The notes beneath the pieces were generated by a model. That model searched no databases, was not told the DNA's origin, and saw only the letters and a list, made by a program, of their open reading frames with translations. Positions 22,240 to 34,758 of a stretch of 64,000 nucleotides of DNA are shown in pieces. A program made the position numbers and the translations under genes. Position 1 is the stretch's first letter; each line of letters begins with the position of its first letter. The stretch lies in the NCBI GenBank assembly GCA_030144725.1, contig JASKMD010000025.1:806001-870000 (forward strand), written 5' to 3'. The DNA comes from Haematococcus lacustris. Taxonomy: Eukaryota > Chlorophyta > Chlorophyceae > Chlamydomonadales > Haematococcaceae.

Positions 22240-24347
22240 GGTCGGTGTCGCCACATACATCGTGCGTAACTGGTAGTGAACAACACATAAAGCTGAGCCT
22301 AGCATCAACGGGGCTGGTGCCCGAGAACACGGTGGCAGAAATGGTCAAAACTTACAATGACGTCTTTGCTGATATCCCCGCTGGTCTACCGCCTGAACGA
22401 GATGTGGGACACACCATTCCACTGGAAGCGGGTACGCTGCCACAATGGGCACGCATGTACCGTTTGAGTCAACGAGAAATTGAGGAAATGAAAAAGCAGG
22501 TATCGGCGCTGCTGGAGAAGGGCTGGATAGAGCCAAGCGCTTCGCCCTGGGGGGCCCCTGTGCTCTTTGTGCAGAAGAAGGATGGGTCCCTGAGGATGTG
22601 CATTGACTACAGGGCGTTGAACAAGCGCACGGTGCGCGACCGATACCCACTGCCTCGTATTGATGATTTGCTTGACCAAGTCCGGGGGAAGAAGGTGTTC
22701 AGTTCTCTTGACCTGCAGTCTGGGTATCACCAGATCAGGATTACCCCCGAAGACGTCCCAAAGACAGCTTTCCTCACGCCCATGGGCCAGTTTCAATATA
22801 AGGTCCTGTGTTTTGGGCTGTGCAATGCCCCTGCAACGTTTCAGAAAACCATGAACAGGATCTTTGAGCCCATGATCAAGGCTGGTTCCGCCCTTGTCTA
22901 CCTAGATGACATTTTGGTGATGAGCAATACCCCTGAGGAGCATGTGCAGCATTTGAGGCAGGTCCTGGAGTTGATGAGAGCCCACAAGCTGTTTGCAAAA
23001 CTGAGCAAATGTGAGTTTAACAGACCTGAGCTGGCTTTCCTGGGCCACATAGTGGGCAGGAACGGTGTGGCAGTGGACCCTGCTAAAGTGAAGGTGGTGG
23101 CTGAGTGGCCTCAACCTAGAGGGCTGAAGGAATTGCAAGCCTTCCTAGGTCTGTGTAACTTCTTCCGCCGCTTCATCCGTGGCTACAGCTCTGTGGCTGC
23201 TCCCCTCACCGACCTGACAAGGCAAGACAAGCAAGCTGCACCTACGGGGGCACAACATGATGCAAGAGTGCAGGCAGCCTTTGCTAAGGACCCTCAAGTC
23301 AAGGGTGCCTTCCAGGCTCTGAAAGCAGCCCTGTGCTCAGCCCCTGTCCTAGCTCTGCCTGACTTCTCCAAGCCGTACTTAGTGTGGACTGACGCCTCCC
23401 TCCAAGGCACTGGTGGTGTGCTCATGCAAGACGGCCGTGTGGTGGCGTACACGAGCAAGAAGTTCACACCGGCTCAAACACGGTACACAACAGGCGAGCA
23501 GGAGCTCCTGGCCATTGTGAGGGCCCTGCAAGAATGGCGCTGCTATCTAGATGGGGCTGTGGGAGTGACCATTGTGACGGATCACAACCCTCTTGTGTAC
23601 CTGGCTTCTCAGACTAACCTATCCAGGCGCGTGGCGCGGTGGGTTGAGTTGATGTCCCGGTTCAAGTATGAGATCAAACACAAGCCTGGGGCTGTGAACA
23701 TTGCTGACCCCATCAGCCGCAGTGTCCAACAAATGCAGCAGGGAAGTAACAAGGACGATGATGAGGAGGAAGCTGTAGGTGCTGTGGTGCTGCGTAGAGA
23801 GGGCCAAGTGCTGGTCATGACAAGGAGACAGGCCCGGCAGACCCAGCCGTCCATCGCCCATGCGCCACCAGTGACACGCGAGCAAGACTCCGCCCAGCAG
23901 GCCGAGGGCCAGTCGGCTGTTGAGCGTACCGCAGGAGCGGTGCGGCCTGGTGGGGGGGAAGTCCCACTCCCTCGGCGAAGCCCATGTGCGACACCCGCGG
24001 AAAGAGAGGATGCGGAGCGGGTGAGAGAAGTGGAACTCGCACGGGCACCAGGTGGCTCGCTACATGATTTCATAATTGAAGGCTACAGCCATGACCCCTT
24101 GTTTCAATCAGGAAAGGCACAAAAGAGGCTGAGCCGCAGCGAGCGAGGACTGTGGTTGCTAAGGGACAGAGTGTGGGTGCCACGCAGTCCACTGGTTAAG
24201 CAAGCGGTGCTAGAGAAGTGCCATGATGATGCTTTTGCTGGCCATGTGGGTATCACAAAGACCAAGAAGCTGGTATCCCGACACTTCTACTGGCCGGGCT
24301 GGGACAAAGACGTGGAGGACTATGTGCGGCATTGTGATGCCTGCTAG
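22240..24347 (+). pseudogene. pol: Chromovirus X reverse transcriptase / RNase H (pol, first part)
   Basis: Open frame from the Y insertion point to a TAG at 24345-24347. RT blocks: WARMYRLSQREIEEMKKQ, VLFVQKKDGSLRMCIDYRAL, SSLDLQSGYHQIRI, FGLCNAPATFQ and the catalytic YLDDILV. Then RNase H (WTDASLQGTGGVLMQDGRVV, GEQELLAIV, TDHNPL, and a PGAVNIADPISR end) and the start of the integrase HHCC finger (HDDAFAGHVG..., CDAC). The TAG falls right after CDAC, where this family normally has Gln. The first 91 codons of the open frame belong to the Y LTR and are not part of X; at 22245 the X frame is in phase with the protease frame ending at 61479. Confidence 0.9.
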
Positions 24348-25496
24348 AGGAACAAACCTAGCTGCCTCCTTAAAGCCGGCAAACTGCAACCCCTGTCCAT
24401 CCCTGGTAAAAGATGGGAACATGTGAGCATGGACATGATTGTCAAGCTCCCAGCAAGTGGTGAAGAGAGGTATGACTCCATCCTGGTGTTTGTAGATCGC
24501 CTAAGCAAGATGGTGCACTTAGTGCCCACACATGAGTCAATCGACATCGCAAAGTTTGCAAGACTGTTCAAGAAAAATGTCATACGTTTGCATGGGAAGC
24601 CGTCATCGGTGTTGAGTGACAGAGGAGCAATCTTTCACAGTGAAAACTGGCGCGAGATCTGCCGGTTGCTGGGCATGCGGATAGCCATGAGCACGGCTTA
24701 CCACCCTGAGTCCGATGGGCAAACCGAGAGAGTGAACAGGGTGGTGGAAGAGATGTTGAGGGCCTACATCAGCCCCGCCCAGTCTGACTGGTCTGAGCAT
24801 TTGGACATGGTGGAATTCGCAATCAACAACTCATGGCATGAATCGGTGCAGAATACTCCCTTCTTCTTGAACTATGGAGAGCACCCGTTGACGCCAGCTT
24901 CTGAGGGGCTACCCCGGTCGGGGCCCAAGGCTCATTCCTTTGTGCAAGGCATCTTACAAGCAATCAAGAAGGCCAAGCAGTGTTGGGCTGAAGCTCAGCA
25001 GAAGATGAAGGCCCGAGAGGATGGCAGGAGAAGGCATGTGTCTTACAGCCCTGAGCAACTTATCATGCTATCGACTGAGAACATGAGGAGGAAAGTTGAT
25101 GATGTGGGAGTGCGGAAGTTGAAACCTAGATACGTTGGACCTTTTCGAGTGCTCCACATGGTGGGAGATGCAGCAGTCAAGATCCAGCTACCCCATCAAT
25201 GGCGTGTACACAATGTGTTCCATGTGTCCCTGGTGAAGCCATACGTGGGCGATGCGGTCCCAAACCTGGTAGCGCCACCGCCTGACCGTTGGGAAGACGG
25301 CCAGCCCGTGTACGAGGTGGAAAAGCTGGTTGACCATCGTCTTACGTCCGGCTATCGACCACAACTGGAGTTTCTGGTGAAGTGGGTTGGATACCCCTCT
25401 GAGAGCAACACATGGGAACCCCTAGTCAATCTGCAAGGTAGCATGGACCTGGTGAGGGAGTATGCTGCTGCCAAGAACCTACACATCCCAAAGTGA
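24348..25496 (+). CDS. pol: Chromovirus X integrase core and chromodomain (pol, second part)
   Basis: Continues in the frame of the upstream RT past the TAG; the first ATG is at 24429. DDE integrase: first Asp in MSMDMIVKLP, second in LSDRGAIFHS, Glu in DGQTERVNR. Then a GPF/Y-like module (PRYVGPFRVLHMV) and a C-terminal chromodomain (YEVEKLVDHRL...EFLVKWVGYP...NTWEPLVNL). Chromodomains steer chromovirus insertion to marked chromatin (family knowledge). Ends with TGA 144 bp before the LTR. Confidence 0.92.
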   Translation, partial: RNKPSCLLKAGKLQPLSIPGKRWEHVSMDMIVKLPASGEERYDSILVFVDRLSKMVHLVPTHESIDIAKFARLFKKNVIRLHGKPSSVLSDRGAIFHSENWREICRLLGMRIAMSTAYHPESDGQTERVNRVVEEMLRAYISPAQSDWSEHLDMVEFAINNSWHESVQNTPFFLNYGEHPLTPASEGLPRSGPKAHSFVQGILQAIKKAKQCWAEAQQKMKAREDGRRRHVSYSPEQLIMLSTENMRRKVDDVGVRKLKPRYVGPFRVLHMVGDAAVKIQLPHQWRVHNVFHVSLVKPYVGDAVPNLVAPPPDRWEDGQPVYEVEKLVDHRLTSGYRPQLEFLVKWVGYPSESNTWEPLVNLQGSMDLVREYAAAKNLHIPK

Positions 25497-25628
25497 AAAG
25501 ACAATAAAAAGTGTTTGTGGACGTTTGACACCAAGCGCCGACGTAAAGGCGTTAGCGACGGTACGACGCAGTACCCGAGCGGGGCAGGTCAATGATGGCA
25601 GCTGAGGACAGCTGGGGCCTTCGGCCAG

Positions 25629-25639
25629 GCGGGGGAGAA
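25629..25639 (+). promoter_or_regulatory. X polypurine tract
   Basis: GGCGGGGGAGAA immediately upstream of the LTR TG; expected site of plus-strand DNA priming. Confidence 0.8.
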
Positions 25640-25840
25640 TGTTACGAGCGCCGGTCGGAGTGCTAGCGAAGCGTCTCGGAAAAGTGATGACGCGATTGCG
25701 TCATAGTGGTGTCGGAGTGTAATGCCAATGACCGGTGTCAAATGCTGGGTTCGACTCCCAGGCGGACAGCCTTGTGTAAGGCACTGACATCGCCCTTGTC
25801 CGCTGAATTGGCACTACCTCCATACACCAGCTACGTAACA
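25640..25840 (+). repeat. Chromovirus X 3' LTR (201 bp)
   Basis: Starts TGTTACGAGCGCC and ends CTACGTAACA; identical by eye to 58749-58949. It is followed by TCAGT (25841-25845), the same five bases that precede the other LTR (58744-58748). Contains CTGGGTTCGACTCCCAG at 25745-25761. Confidence 0.95.
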
Positions 25841-26850
25841 TCAGTGTGTTCAGTGCATGGTTCAGTGTGTTCAGTGCTAGGGTTCAGTGTGTTCAGTGCA
25901 TGGTTCAGTGTGTTCAGTGCTAGGGTTCAGTGTGTTCAGTGCATGGTTCAGTGCGATCAGTGCTAGGGTTCAGTGCGTTCAGTGCTATGGTTCAGTGTGT
26001 TCAGTGCAAGGTTCAGTGCATTCAGTGCTTGGGTTCAGTGTGTTCAGTGCTAAGGTTCAGTGCATTCAGTGCATGGTTCAGTGTGTTCAGTGCATGGTTC
26101 AGTGCATTCAGTGCTATGGTTCAGTGTGTTCAGTGTATGGTTCAGTGTGTTCAGTGCATGGTTCAGTGTGTTCAGTGCAAAGGTTCATTGCATTCAGTGC
26201 TAGGGTTCAGTGTGGTCAGTGCTGATGTTCAGTGCGTTCAGTGCTAGGGTTCAGTGTGTTTAGTGCATGGTTCAGTGTGTTCAGTGCATGTTTTCAGTGT
26301 GTTCAGTGTTGGTGTTCAGTGTGTTCAGTGCATGTGTTCAGTGCGTTCAGTGCTAGGGTTCAGTGCGTTCAGTGTTGGTGTTCAGTGTGTTCAGTGCAAG
26401 GGTTCAGTGTGTTCAGTGCACGTTTTCAATGTGTTCAGTGCATGTTTTCAATGCGTTCAGTGGTGGTGTTCAGTGTGTTCAGTGCAAGGGTTCAGTGTGT
26501 TCAGTGCATGTGTTCAGTGTGTTCAGTGCACGTTGTCAGTGTGTTCAGTGCATGTTTTCAGTGCGTTCAGTGTTGGTGTTCAGTGTGTCAGTGCTAGGGT
26601 TCAGTGCGTTCAGTGTTGGTGTTCAGTGTGTTCAGTGCATGTGTTCAGTGCGTTCAGTGCTATGGTTCAGTGTGTTCAGTGTTGCGTCAGTGTGTTCAGT
26701 GCATGGTTCAGTGCGTCCAGTGCTAGGGTTCAGTGCGTTCAGTGCATGGTTCAGTGCGTCCAGTGCTAGGGTTCAGTGTGTTCAGTGCATGGTTCAATGC
26801 GTTCAGTGCATGTGTTCAGTCCGTTTAGTGCTTTGGTTCAGTGCTTCTAT
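25841..26850. repeat. TTCAGTGTG satellite, right part
   Basis: 21-22 bp units such as TTCAGTGTGTTCAGTGCATGG and the TAGGG variant. The same TGTG-type units end at 58748 just before the X 5' LTR, so this looks like one array split by X. Confidence 0.9.
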
Positions 26851-29347
26851 TTAGCATGCTCTGGCCTATTGTCTAGGACATTGAACACAGTGGTCATAAT
26901 GTCCATGCATACATCAACCGTCCATGCCTGGAAGTAACCTAGTGCGTATGCGTAAGTATTGGCTTCATTCATGCAGCTATAATGCTCCAAGAGCTGGGGG
27001 CCTTCATGGCTGCTTGCTGAGGCTGTTGTAAGGCGTGAAGTACATGTCCCCTCGACCCTCCCCTGCTGGGAAGAATGCTACTAACAGAGTGTGCAGCAGC
27101 TCGCCATTCACTGCAAACCATTCTGAAGGACCTGCACCCGCCTCCTTCGTCTTGAACTTGTCACGCTTGGGGATCCTGCATGCTTGAGGCTGCTCCTGCG
27201 GGGGGGCAGTATCTGGCCTCTTTGCCACACGGGTTGAGCGGCGCTGTTGGCTGATTATCTCACCATTGTGGGGGGGCAGAAGAGAGGGTCCAGCTGCTGC
27301 TGCTGCTGCTGCTGGCGTAGGATCTGTTGCCCGCCGCTTGGCCGCTGTGTCCTGTGGGGCTGCCCGCTTGCCTGCTGCACGCCCGACCCCTGTTGCTGCT
27401 GCTGCAGCAGCCGCTTGAGGCTGTGGGTCCAGGCCCATGCCATGAAGCAAGTGGGGCATGCCACCCACAGGGAAGAGGGGGTAGAGCCTCGTGATGGCCA
27501 CACGCAGGAAGCGGTTTGGGATGAAGGGATGCTGGAGGCGCACCCAGAATTGGATGTAGGCAGCATACTTGTTGATTGTCTGGGTACTGGCCTTGTTGAA
27601 ATACTGCGCCAGCACCCAGCTGTTGTTGCGTTTGTCTGCAAGCTTGTACGCCACACTGAACATCATCTGTTGCGTGCAGTCTGCCCGGGTAAAATACCAT
27701 ACCCGCCCTGGCTCAACAGGGGGCTGGGCTGGCTCACCAGAGGAGAACAGATCTTTGACGTCCTGCTCACACCAGCCACTGGGCTCGCCTCCCAACCCAG
27801 CGTTCATCTCTTGCACCATGGTGCAGATCGCCCGGCATACCCACTCCTCACCACCCGGAACTGGGCACGTCCTCTTGCCCACCCCAACCAGCTGGCAGTT
27901 TCCCCCCGGCAGCGGCTGAGGGTCCTTCAAACTGGCAGTGACCTTGCACCCATCACTTCACCCCCCACACCCTGCTGCGCTGGGCCGGGCTGCTCCCCCT
28001 GCTCCCCCCCCTCACCCTGCTGCGCTGGGCTGGGCTGCTCCCCCTGGTCACCCCCCACACCCTGCTGCGCTTGACTGGGCTGCTCCTCCTGCTCACCCTC
28101 CCCACCATGCTGCGCTCTGTACTTGTCAAGGAACCGCTGAGCCTGGCGGACCACCATCTCACGCTTGCAGGCGGTGAGGGCTACGGTAGCACCTGATGCA
28201 TGCTTGCCACAGCATCGCTTCATGTACTGCATGGCGCGCTCCAACCAAAACTCAGCATCACGGAAGCTGCGGCCACGCTGCAGCTCTTGATACAGCAGCC
28301 TGCGCCCACAATGAAGCAAAGTAATCGGTAGTGGGCCATGAATGAAGTGTTGAACCGGAGCCATTGGTTGTGGGAGAGTGATTGGTCTCGGAGGTGGTGG
28401 TCTGCTGAAAGTAAACCCCGACGGATGACCCACCGGCAAACACACATGTGGAGATTGGGAGAGAACATGGAGGTCGGGACATGAAGGGTGTCCTCATGCT
28501 TATCCAGCATTTTGGCGTATTCCAGCAGGTCCTCATAGCCCTTTCGGATGTTGGCCGCCACTGTGTCAGGTTTGTCAGCACCAAGCAAACAAAACACAAG
28601 CACGTGTTTTTGTGTACCCCTGCTTATGACAGAGTGCACCTATCGATCCCTCGACTATGGCTGGAGATATTCACCTGGTGTCAGGTAGTGAAGCGCAACT
28701 CTGACCAGGCATTTCCACATCTCAAAGTGCAGCTTGCGCTTGCGTGTTGGCTTGTTCAGGATGTCCAGGAACACGTACTGCCACTCGTGCTTGATGAAGT
28801 TCATGTAGTGGTCCATGATCCAGCCACTGCATATCAATCACATCTTACCAAGTATATCACTATTCCAATAGCTTGGCTGTGTTTAGCTAGGTAAGGTGGC
28901 TTGTGCTATTTCTGCCTCCATGGCTAAGGCTCATGTACCTGCACTTGGGATGGTGGAAGGGGTCGCGGCCGTAGTCAGAAGGCACATGCATGTGCTTGAA
29001 GCGTTGCAGAATGACCTTGCGCTCCTTGCTCGACAAGGGGCTCTTCTTCTTGGTGGAGAGCAGCCACAGCAGGTGGTGGTGCACCAGCCCAAACAGCAGG
29101 CTGTGGGCTATTGGTACGACATGGACCCACAGGGCCTCCACGTACTTGAGGAACCTCGTGATGATAGCGGGGCCATGGCACCCCACAGCGTTAGGAGTCA
29201 GCTTGCCCTTCTTCACAAGTCTGCCACGCTTTCTGAACTCTGGCTCCGTCAGCCGCATTGCTTCCTCCATCATAAGCATAAGGGCGGGCGGCACCTCGTC
29301 TGGCACTGGTCGTCTGACGTTGCGGGGGATCACAGGTGCTGGGACAG

Positions 29348-32300
29348 CACTCCTACAATTTAAGCCCTGCGTTTTTCCCTGCGCGTTGGCCGACCTTGTC
29401 CAAATGGGCTGAAACTTGGCACGTTGGTAGCTTGTGATGTAAGGAATCCATCCCAAAAGAAATCAGGTCAAAAAAATCAAAGGCTAAGGCTCGGCGGCCC
29501 GTGGCGTTCACGCAGGGACGGATGCAGGGATTGAGGGGGGGGCGCAGGGACAAACGCAGGGATGGAAGGGGGGGTGCAGGGACGAACGCAGGGATTAGCG
29601 CAGGGATGAGCGCAGGGATTATGGGCGCAGGGATGAGCGCAGGGATTAAGGCAGGGACGAGCGCAGGGATTATGGGCGCAGGGATGAGCGCAGGGATAAA
29701 CGCAGGGACGAGCGCAGGGATGAACGCAGGGACGAGCGCAGGGATTATGGGCGCAGGGACGAGCGCAGGGATTAACGCAGGGATGAGCGCATGGATTATG
29801 GGCGCAGGGACGAGCGCAGGGATTAACGCAGGGATTATCGCAGGGATTAACGCAGGGATTAACGCAGGGATTAACGCAGGGATTATCGCAGGGATTAACG
29901 CAGGGATTAACGCAGGGATTAACGCAGGGATTAACGCAGGGATTATCGCAGGGATTAACGCAGGGATTAACGCAGGGATTAACGCAGGGATTAACGCAGG
30001 GATTAACGCAGGGATTAACGCAGGGATTAACGCAGGGATTATCGCAGGGATTAACGCAGGGATTAACGCAGGGATTAACGCAGGGATTATCGCAGGGATT
30101 AACGCAGGGATTAACGCAGGGATTAACGCAGGGATTATCGCAGGGATTAACGCAGGGATTAACGCAGGGATTAACGCAGGGATTATCGCAGGGATTAACG
30201 CAGGGATTAACGCAGGGATTATCGCAGGGATTATCGCAGGGGTTATCGCAGGGATTATCGCAGGGATTATCGCAGGGATTAACGCAGGGATTAACGCAGG
30301 GATTAACGCAGGGATTATCGCAGGGATTAACGCAGGGATTAACGCAGGGATTAACGCAGGGATTATCGCAGGGATTAACGCAGGGATTAACGCAGGGATT
30401 ATCGCAGGGATTATCGCAGGGGTTATCGCAGGGATTATCGCAGGGATTATCGCAGGGATTAACGCAGGGCTCGAGTGCAGGGACGGACGCAGGGACGGAT
30501 GCAGGGGCAGACGCAGGGATTGTAGGAACGTGCATGATGCTTACAGCAGTGTCTAACACAAGCACAAATAACCTTCTCCGTGTTTGCTACATCCAACTAC
30601 ATACATCACATCCATCTACTGCGATCATTTAGGCTGGAGTCTGGCTGTTGCATGTCAGCTGGCTCCTGCCTGTAAGCTGGCTGCCACCAAGCTGCTACGG
30701 CCTCTTGGCTGCTGATCCCGGCTTGCACCACTGCTCCATGGCCACACCACTGCCAAGAGGCTGTTGCACCCCTGCACAACAACAACATGCACACAAGGGG
30801 ACATGTGCACAAGAGCACACACCTTACTGATGAAGGACGCACCCACGACGTTCATCTGCAATCAGGCAGGCAACACAGATGTGGTGGAACGTGACGCTAT
30901 ATAGATGAAGCGCGACTGGTGCTGCGTGACTGCTACCACGAAAACGGCGGCTGCACCGCACTGCGACATCGCACCTGGCATAGTGTACGAGTGCAGTCCG
31001 GATCCTGCAAGCCTGCGAGCGTGCAAGCCGGCAAACCTGCAAGCCACGAGGCGGCAAGACACATCGCACATCGCTCAATTGCCAGCCGAAGCCACTTACC
31101 ACCACTAGCGTGCAACGGGCCCTCCTCTGTGGCAGCCACCAGCCAGGCCTTGCCAGTTTCTCGTCGCCTGATCCCGCTTGGGGAAGCAATATGTGTGCTG
31201 CCTTGTATGCTAAGGGATGAACGATGCCGCCGTTAGAACTGCTCTACAACACGCAAACTTCGTCACTCGCAAGCTTCGCGATTCACTAACTTTGAAAGTT
31301 CACTAACCAAGATAGCGCTTATCCAGACTGTGCTAGGCCTTGTCGGGAACGTACTGCGATGTATTGGCAAAGGCTTGCGTCAAGATTGGCCTTAGTACGA
31401 GGAATGAAGGTGCACTGGCAAGGCCTGGCTGGTGGCTGCCACAGAGGAGGGCCCGTTGCACGCTAGTGGTGGTAAGTGGCTTCGGCTGGCAATTGAGCGA
31501 TGTGCGATGTGTCTTGCCGCCTCGTGGCTTGCAGGTTTGCCGGCTTGCACGCTCGCAGGCTTGCAGGATCCGGACTGCACTCGTACACTATGCCAGGTGC
31601 GATGTCGCAGTGCGGTGCAGCCGCCGTTTTCGTGGTAGCAGTCACGCAGCACCAGTCGCGCTTCATCTATATAGCGTCACGTTCCACCACATCTGTGTTG
31701 CCTGCCTGATTGCAGATGAACGTCGTGGGTGCGTCCTTCATCAGTAAGGTGTGTGCTCTTGTGCACATGTCCCCTTGTGTGCATGTTGTTGTTGTGCAGG
31801 GGTGCAACAGCCTCTTGGCAGTGGTGTGGCCATGGAGCAGTGGTGCAAGCCGGGATCAGCAGCCAAGAGGCCGTAGCAGCTTGGTGGCAGCCAGCTTACA
31901 GGCAGGAGCCAGCTGACATGCAACAGCCAGACTCCAGCCTAAATGATCGCAGTAGATGGATGTGATGTATGTAGTTGGATGTAGCAAACACGGAGAAGGT
32001 TATTTGTGCTTGTGTTAGACACTGCTGTAAGCATCATGCACGTTCCTACAATCCCTGCGTCTGCCCCTGCATCCGTCCCTGCGTCCGTCCCTGCACTCGA
32101 GCCCTGCGTTAATCCCTGCGATAATCCCTGCGATAATCCCTGCGATAACCCCTGCGATAATCCCTGCGATAATCCCTGCGTTAATCCCTGCGTTAATCCC
32201 TGCGATAATCCCTGCGTTAATCCCTGCGTTAATCCCTGCGTTAATCCCTGCGATAATCCCTGCGTTAATCCCTGCGTTAATCCCTGCGTTAATCCCTGCG

Positions 32301-33631
32301 ATAATCCCTGCGATAATCCCTGCGATAACCCCTGCGATAATCCCTGCGATAATCCCTGCGTTAATCCCTGCGTTAATCCCTGCGATAATCCCTGCGTTAA
32401 TCCCTGCGTTAATCCCTGCGTTAATCCCTGCGATAATCCCTGCGTTAATCCCTGCGTTAATCCCTGCGTTAATCCCTGCGATAATCCCTGCGTTAATCCC
32501 TGCGTTAATCCCTGCGTTAATCCCTGCGATAATCCCTGCGTTAATCCCTGCGTTAATCCCTGCGTTAATCCCTGCGTTAATCCCTGCGTTAATCCCTGCG
32601 TTAATCCCTGCGTTAATCCCTGCGTTAATCCCTGCGTTAATCCCTGCGTTAATCCCTGCGATAATCCCTGCGTTAATCCCTGCGTTAATCCCTGCGTTAA
32701 TCCCTGCGATAATCCCTGCGTTAATCCCTGCGTTAATCCCTGCGTTAATCCCTGCGATAATCCCTGCGTTAATCCCTGCGTTAATCCCTGCGATAATCCC
32801 TGCGATAATCCCTGCGATAACCCCTGCGATAATCCCTGCGATAATCCCTGCGATAATCCCTGCGTTAATCCCTGCGTTAATCCCTGCGATAATCCCTGCG
32901 TTAATCCCTGCGTTAATCCCTGCGTTAATCCCTGCGATAATCCCTGCGTTAATCCCTGCGTTAATCCCTGCGTTAATCCCTGCGTTAATCCCTGCGATAA
33001 TCCCTGCGTTAATCCCTGCGCTAATCCCTGCGTTAATCCCTGCGATAATCCCTGCGTTAATCCCTGCGTTAATCCCTGCGTTAATCCCTGCGATAATCCC
33101 TGCGTTAATCCCTGCGTTAATCCCTGCGTTAATCCCTGCGATAATCCCTGCGTTAATCCCTGCGCTCGTCCCTGCGCCCATAATCCCTGCGCTCATCCCT
33201 GCGTTAATCCCTGCGCTCGTCCCTGCGCCCATAATCCCTGCGCTCGTCCCTGCGTTCATCCCTGCGCTCGTCCCTGCGTTTATCCCTGCGCTCATCCCTG
33301 CGCCCATAATCCCTGCGCTCGTCCCTGCCTTAATCCCTGCGCTCATCCCTGCGCCCATAATCCCTGCGCTCATCCCTGCGCTAATCCCTGCGTTCGTCCC
33401 TGCACCCCCCCTTCCATCCCTGCGTTTGTCCCTGCGCCCCCCCCTCAATCCCTGCATCCGTCCCTGCGTGAACGCCACGGGCCGCCGAGCCTTAGCCTTT
33501 GATTTTTTTGACCTGATTTCTTTTGGGATGGATTCCTTACATCACAAGCTACCAACGTGCCAAGTTTCAGCCCATTTGGACAAGGTCGGCCAACGCGCAG
33601 GGAAAAACGCAGGGCTTAAATTGTAGGAGTG
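29348..33631. mobile_element. 4284-bp CACT-ended fold-back element
   Basis: Starts CACTCCTACAATTTAAGCC and ends with its reverse complement; flanked by AG on both sides (29346-29347, 33632-33633). Arms 29348-31157 and 31414-33631 are near-identical inverted repeats around a 256-bp spacer. Each arm: terminal 160 bp, a tandem array of the 12-mer CCCTGCGTTAAT and its GATAAT variant (about 29500-30490 left, 32090-33470 right), and about 650 bp of unique DNA. The right array is 408 bp (34 units) longer. No gene is recognisable; the long Cys-Asn-Pro ORFs are the 12-mers read through. Inserted in an exon of copy B. Confidence 0.85.
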
Positions 33632-33758
33632 AGGGTGGAAGTAGCCTCTGGGATGGACACCACCCTTGCTTGACTGTTTGGTATTCAGCCAGCACCACAT
33701 GCAGTTCATATTGGCGCCCTGGCCCATGCCATTAGACCAAGCAGCCCTGCATGCAAAA

Positions 33759-34758
33759 GGGTTAGGGCTAGGGTTTGGGTTAGGGTTGGGCTAGGGCTAG
33801 GGCTAGGGCTAGGGCTAGGGCTAGGGCTAGGGCTAGGGCTAGGGCTAGGGCTAGGGCTAGGGCTAGGGCTAGGGCTAGGGCTAGGGCTAGGGCTAGGGCT
33901 AGGGCTAGGGCTAGGGCTAGGGCTAGGGCTAGGGCTAGGGCTAGGGCTAGGGCTAGGGCTAGGGCTAGGGCTAGGGCTAGGGCTAGGGCTAGGGCTAGGG
34001 ATATGGATAGGGATATGGATAGGGATATGGATAGGGATAGGGCTAGGGCTAGGGATGGGGATGGGGATAGGGATAGGGATAGGGATAGGGATAGGGATAG
34101 GGATAGGCATGGACGTGGGGATGGGTTGGGTTAGGGTTAGGGCTAGGGCTAGGGCTAGGGCTAGGGCTAGGGCTAGGGCTAGGGCTAGGGCTAGAACTAG
34201 GGATAGGGATAGGGATAGGGATAGGGATAGGGATAGGGATAGGGATAGGGATAGGGATAGGGATAGGGATAGGGATAGGGATAGGGATAGGGATAGGGAT
34301 AGGGATAGGGATAGGGATAGGGATAGGGATAGGGATAGGGATAGGGATAGGGATAGGGATAGGGATAGGGATAGGGATAGGGATAGGGATAGGGATAGGG
34401 ATAGGGATAGGGATAGGGATAGGGATAGGGATAGGGATAGGGATAGGGATAGGGATAGGGATAGGGATAGGGATAGGGATAGGGATAGGGATAGGGATAG
34501 GGATAGGGATAGGGATAGGGATAGGGATAGGGATAGGGATAGGGATAGGGATAGGGATAGGGATAGGGATAGGGATAGGGATAGGGATAGGGATAGGGAT
34601 AGGGATAGGGATAGGGATAGGGATAGGGATAGGGATAGGGATAGGCATGGACGTGGGGATGGGTTGGGTTAGGGTTAGGGCTAGGGCTAGGGCTAGGGCT
34701 AGGGCTAGGGCTAGGGCTAGGGCTAGGGCTAGGGTTAGGGATAGGGATAGGGCTAGGG
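33759..34758. repeat. CTAGGG / ATAGGG telomere-like array in an intron
   Basis: Blocks of GGGCTA (33790-33990), mixed GGATAT (33990-34110), GGGCTA, then about 73 regular ATAGGG units (34198-34645) and a last GGGCTA block. The junction sequence GGCATGGACGTGGGGATGGG occurs at both 34107 and 34645, a block duplication. In intron 2 of copy B; the transcript sense is the C-rich strand. Confidence 0.92.

Noticed and set aside
21972..22244. N-terminal extension of the X pol ORF
   Set aside because: These codons are the Y LTR and the target duplication, open by chance; X coding resumes at 22245.
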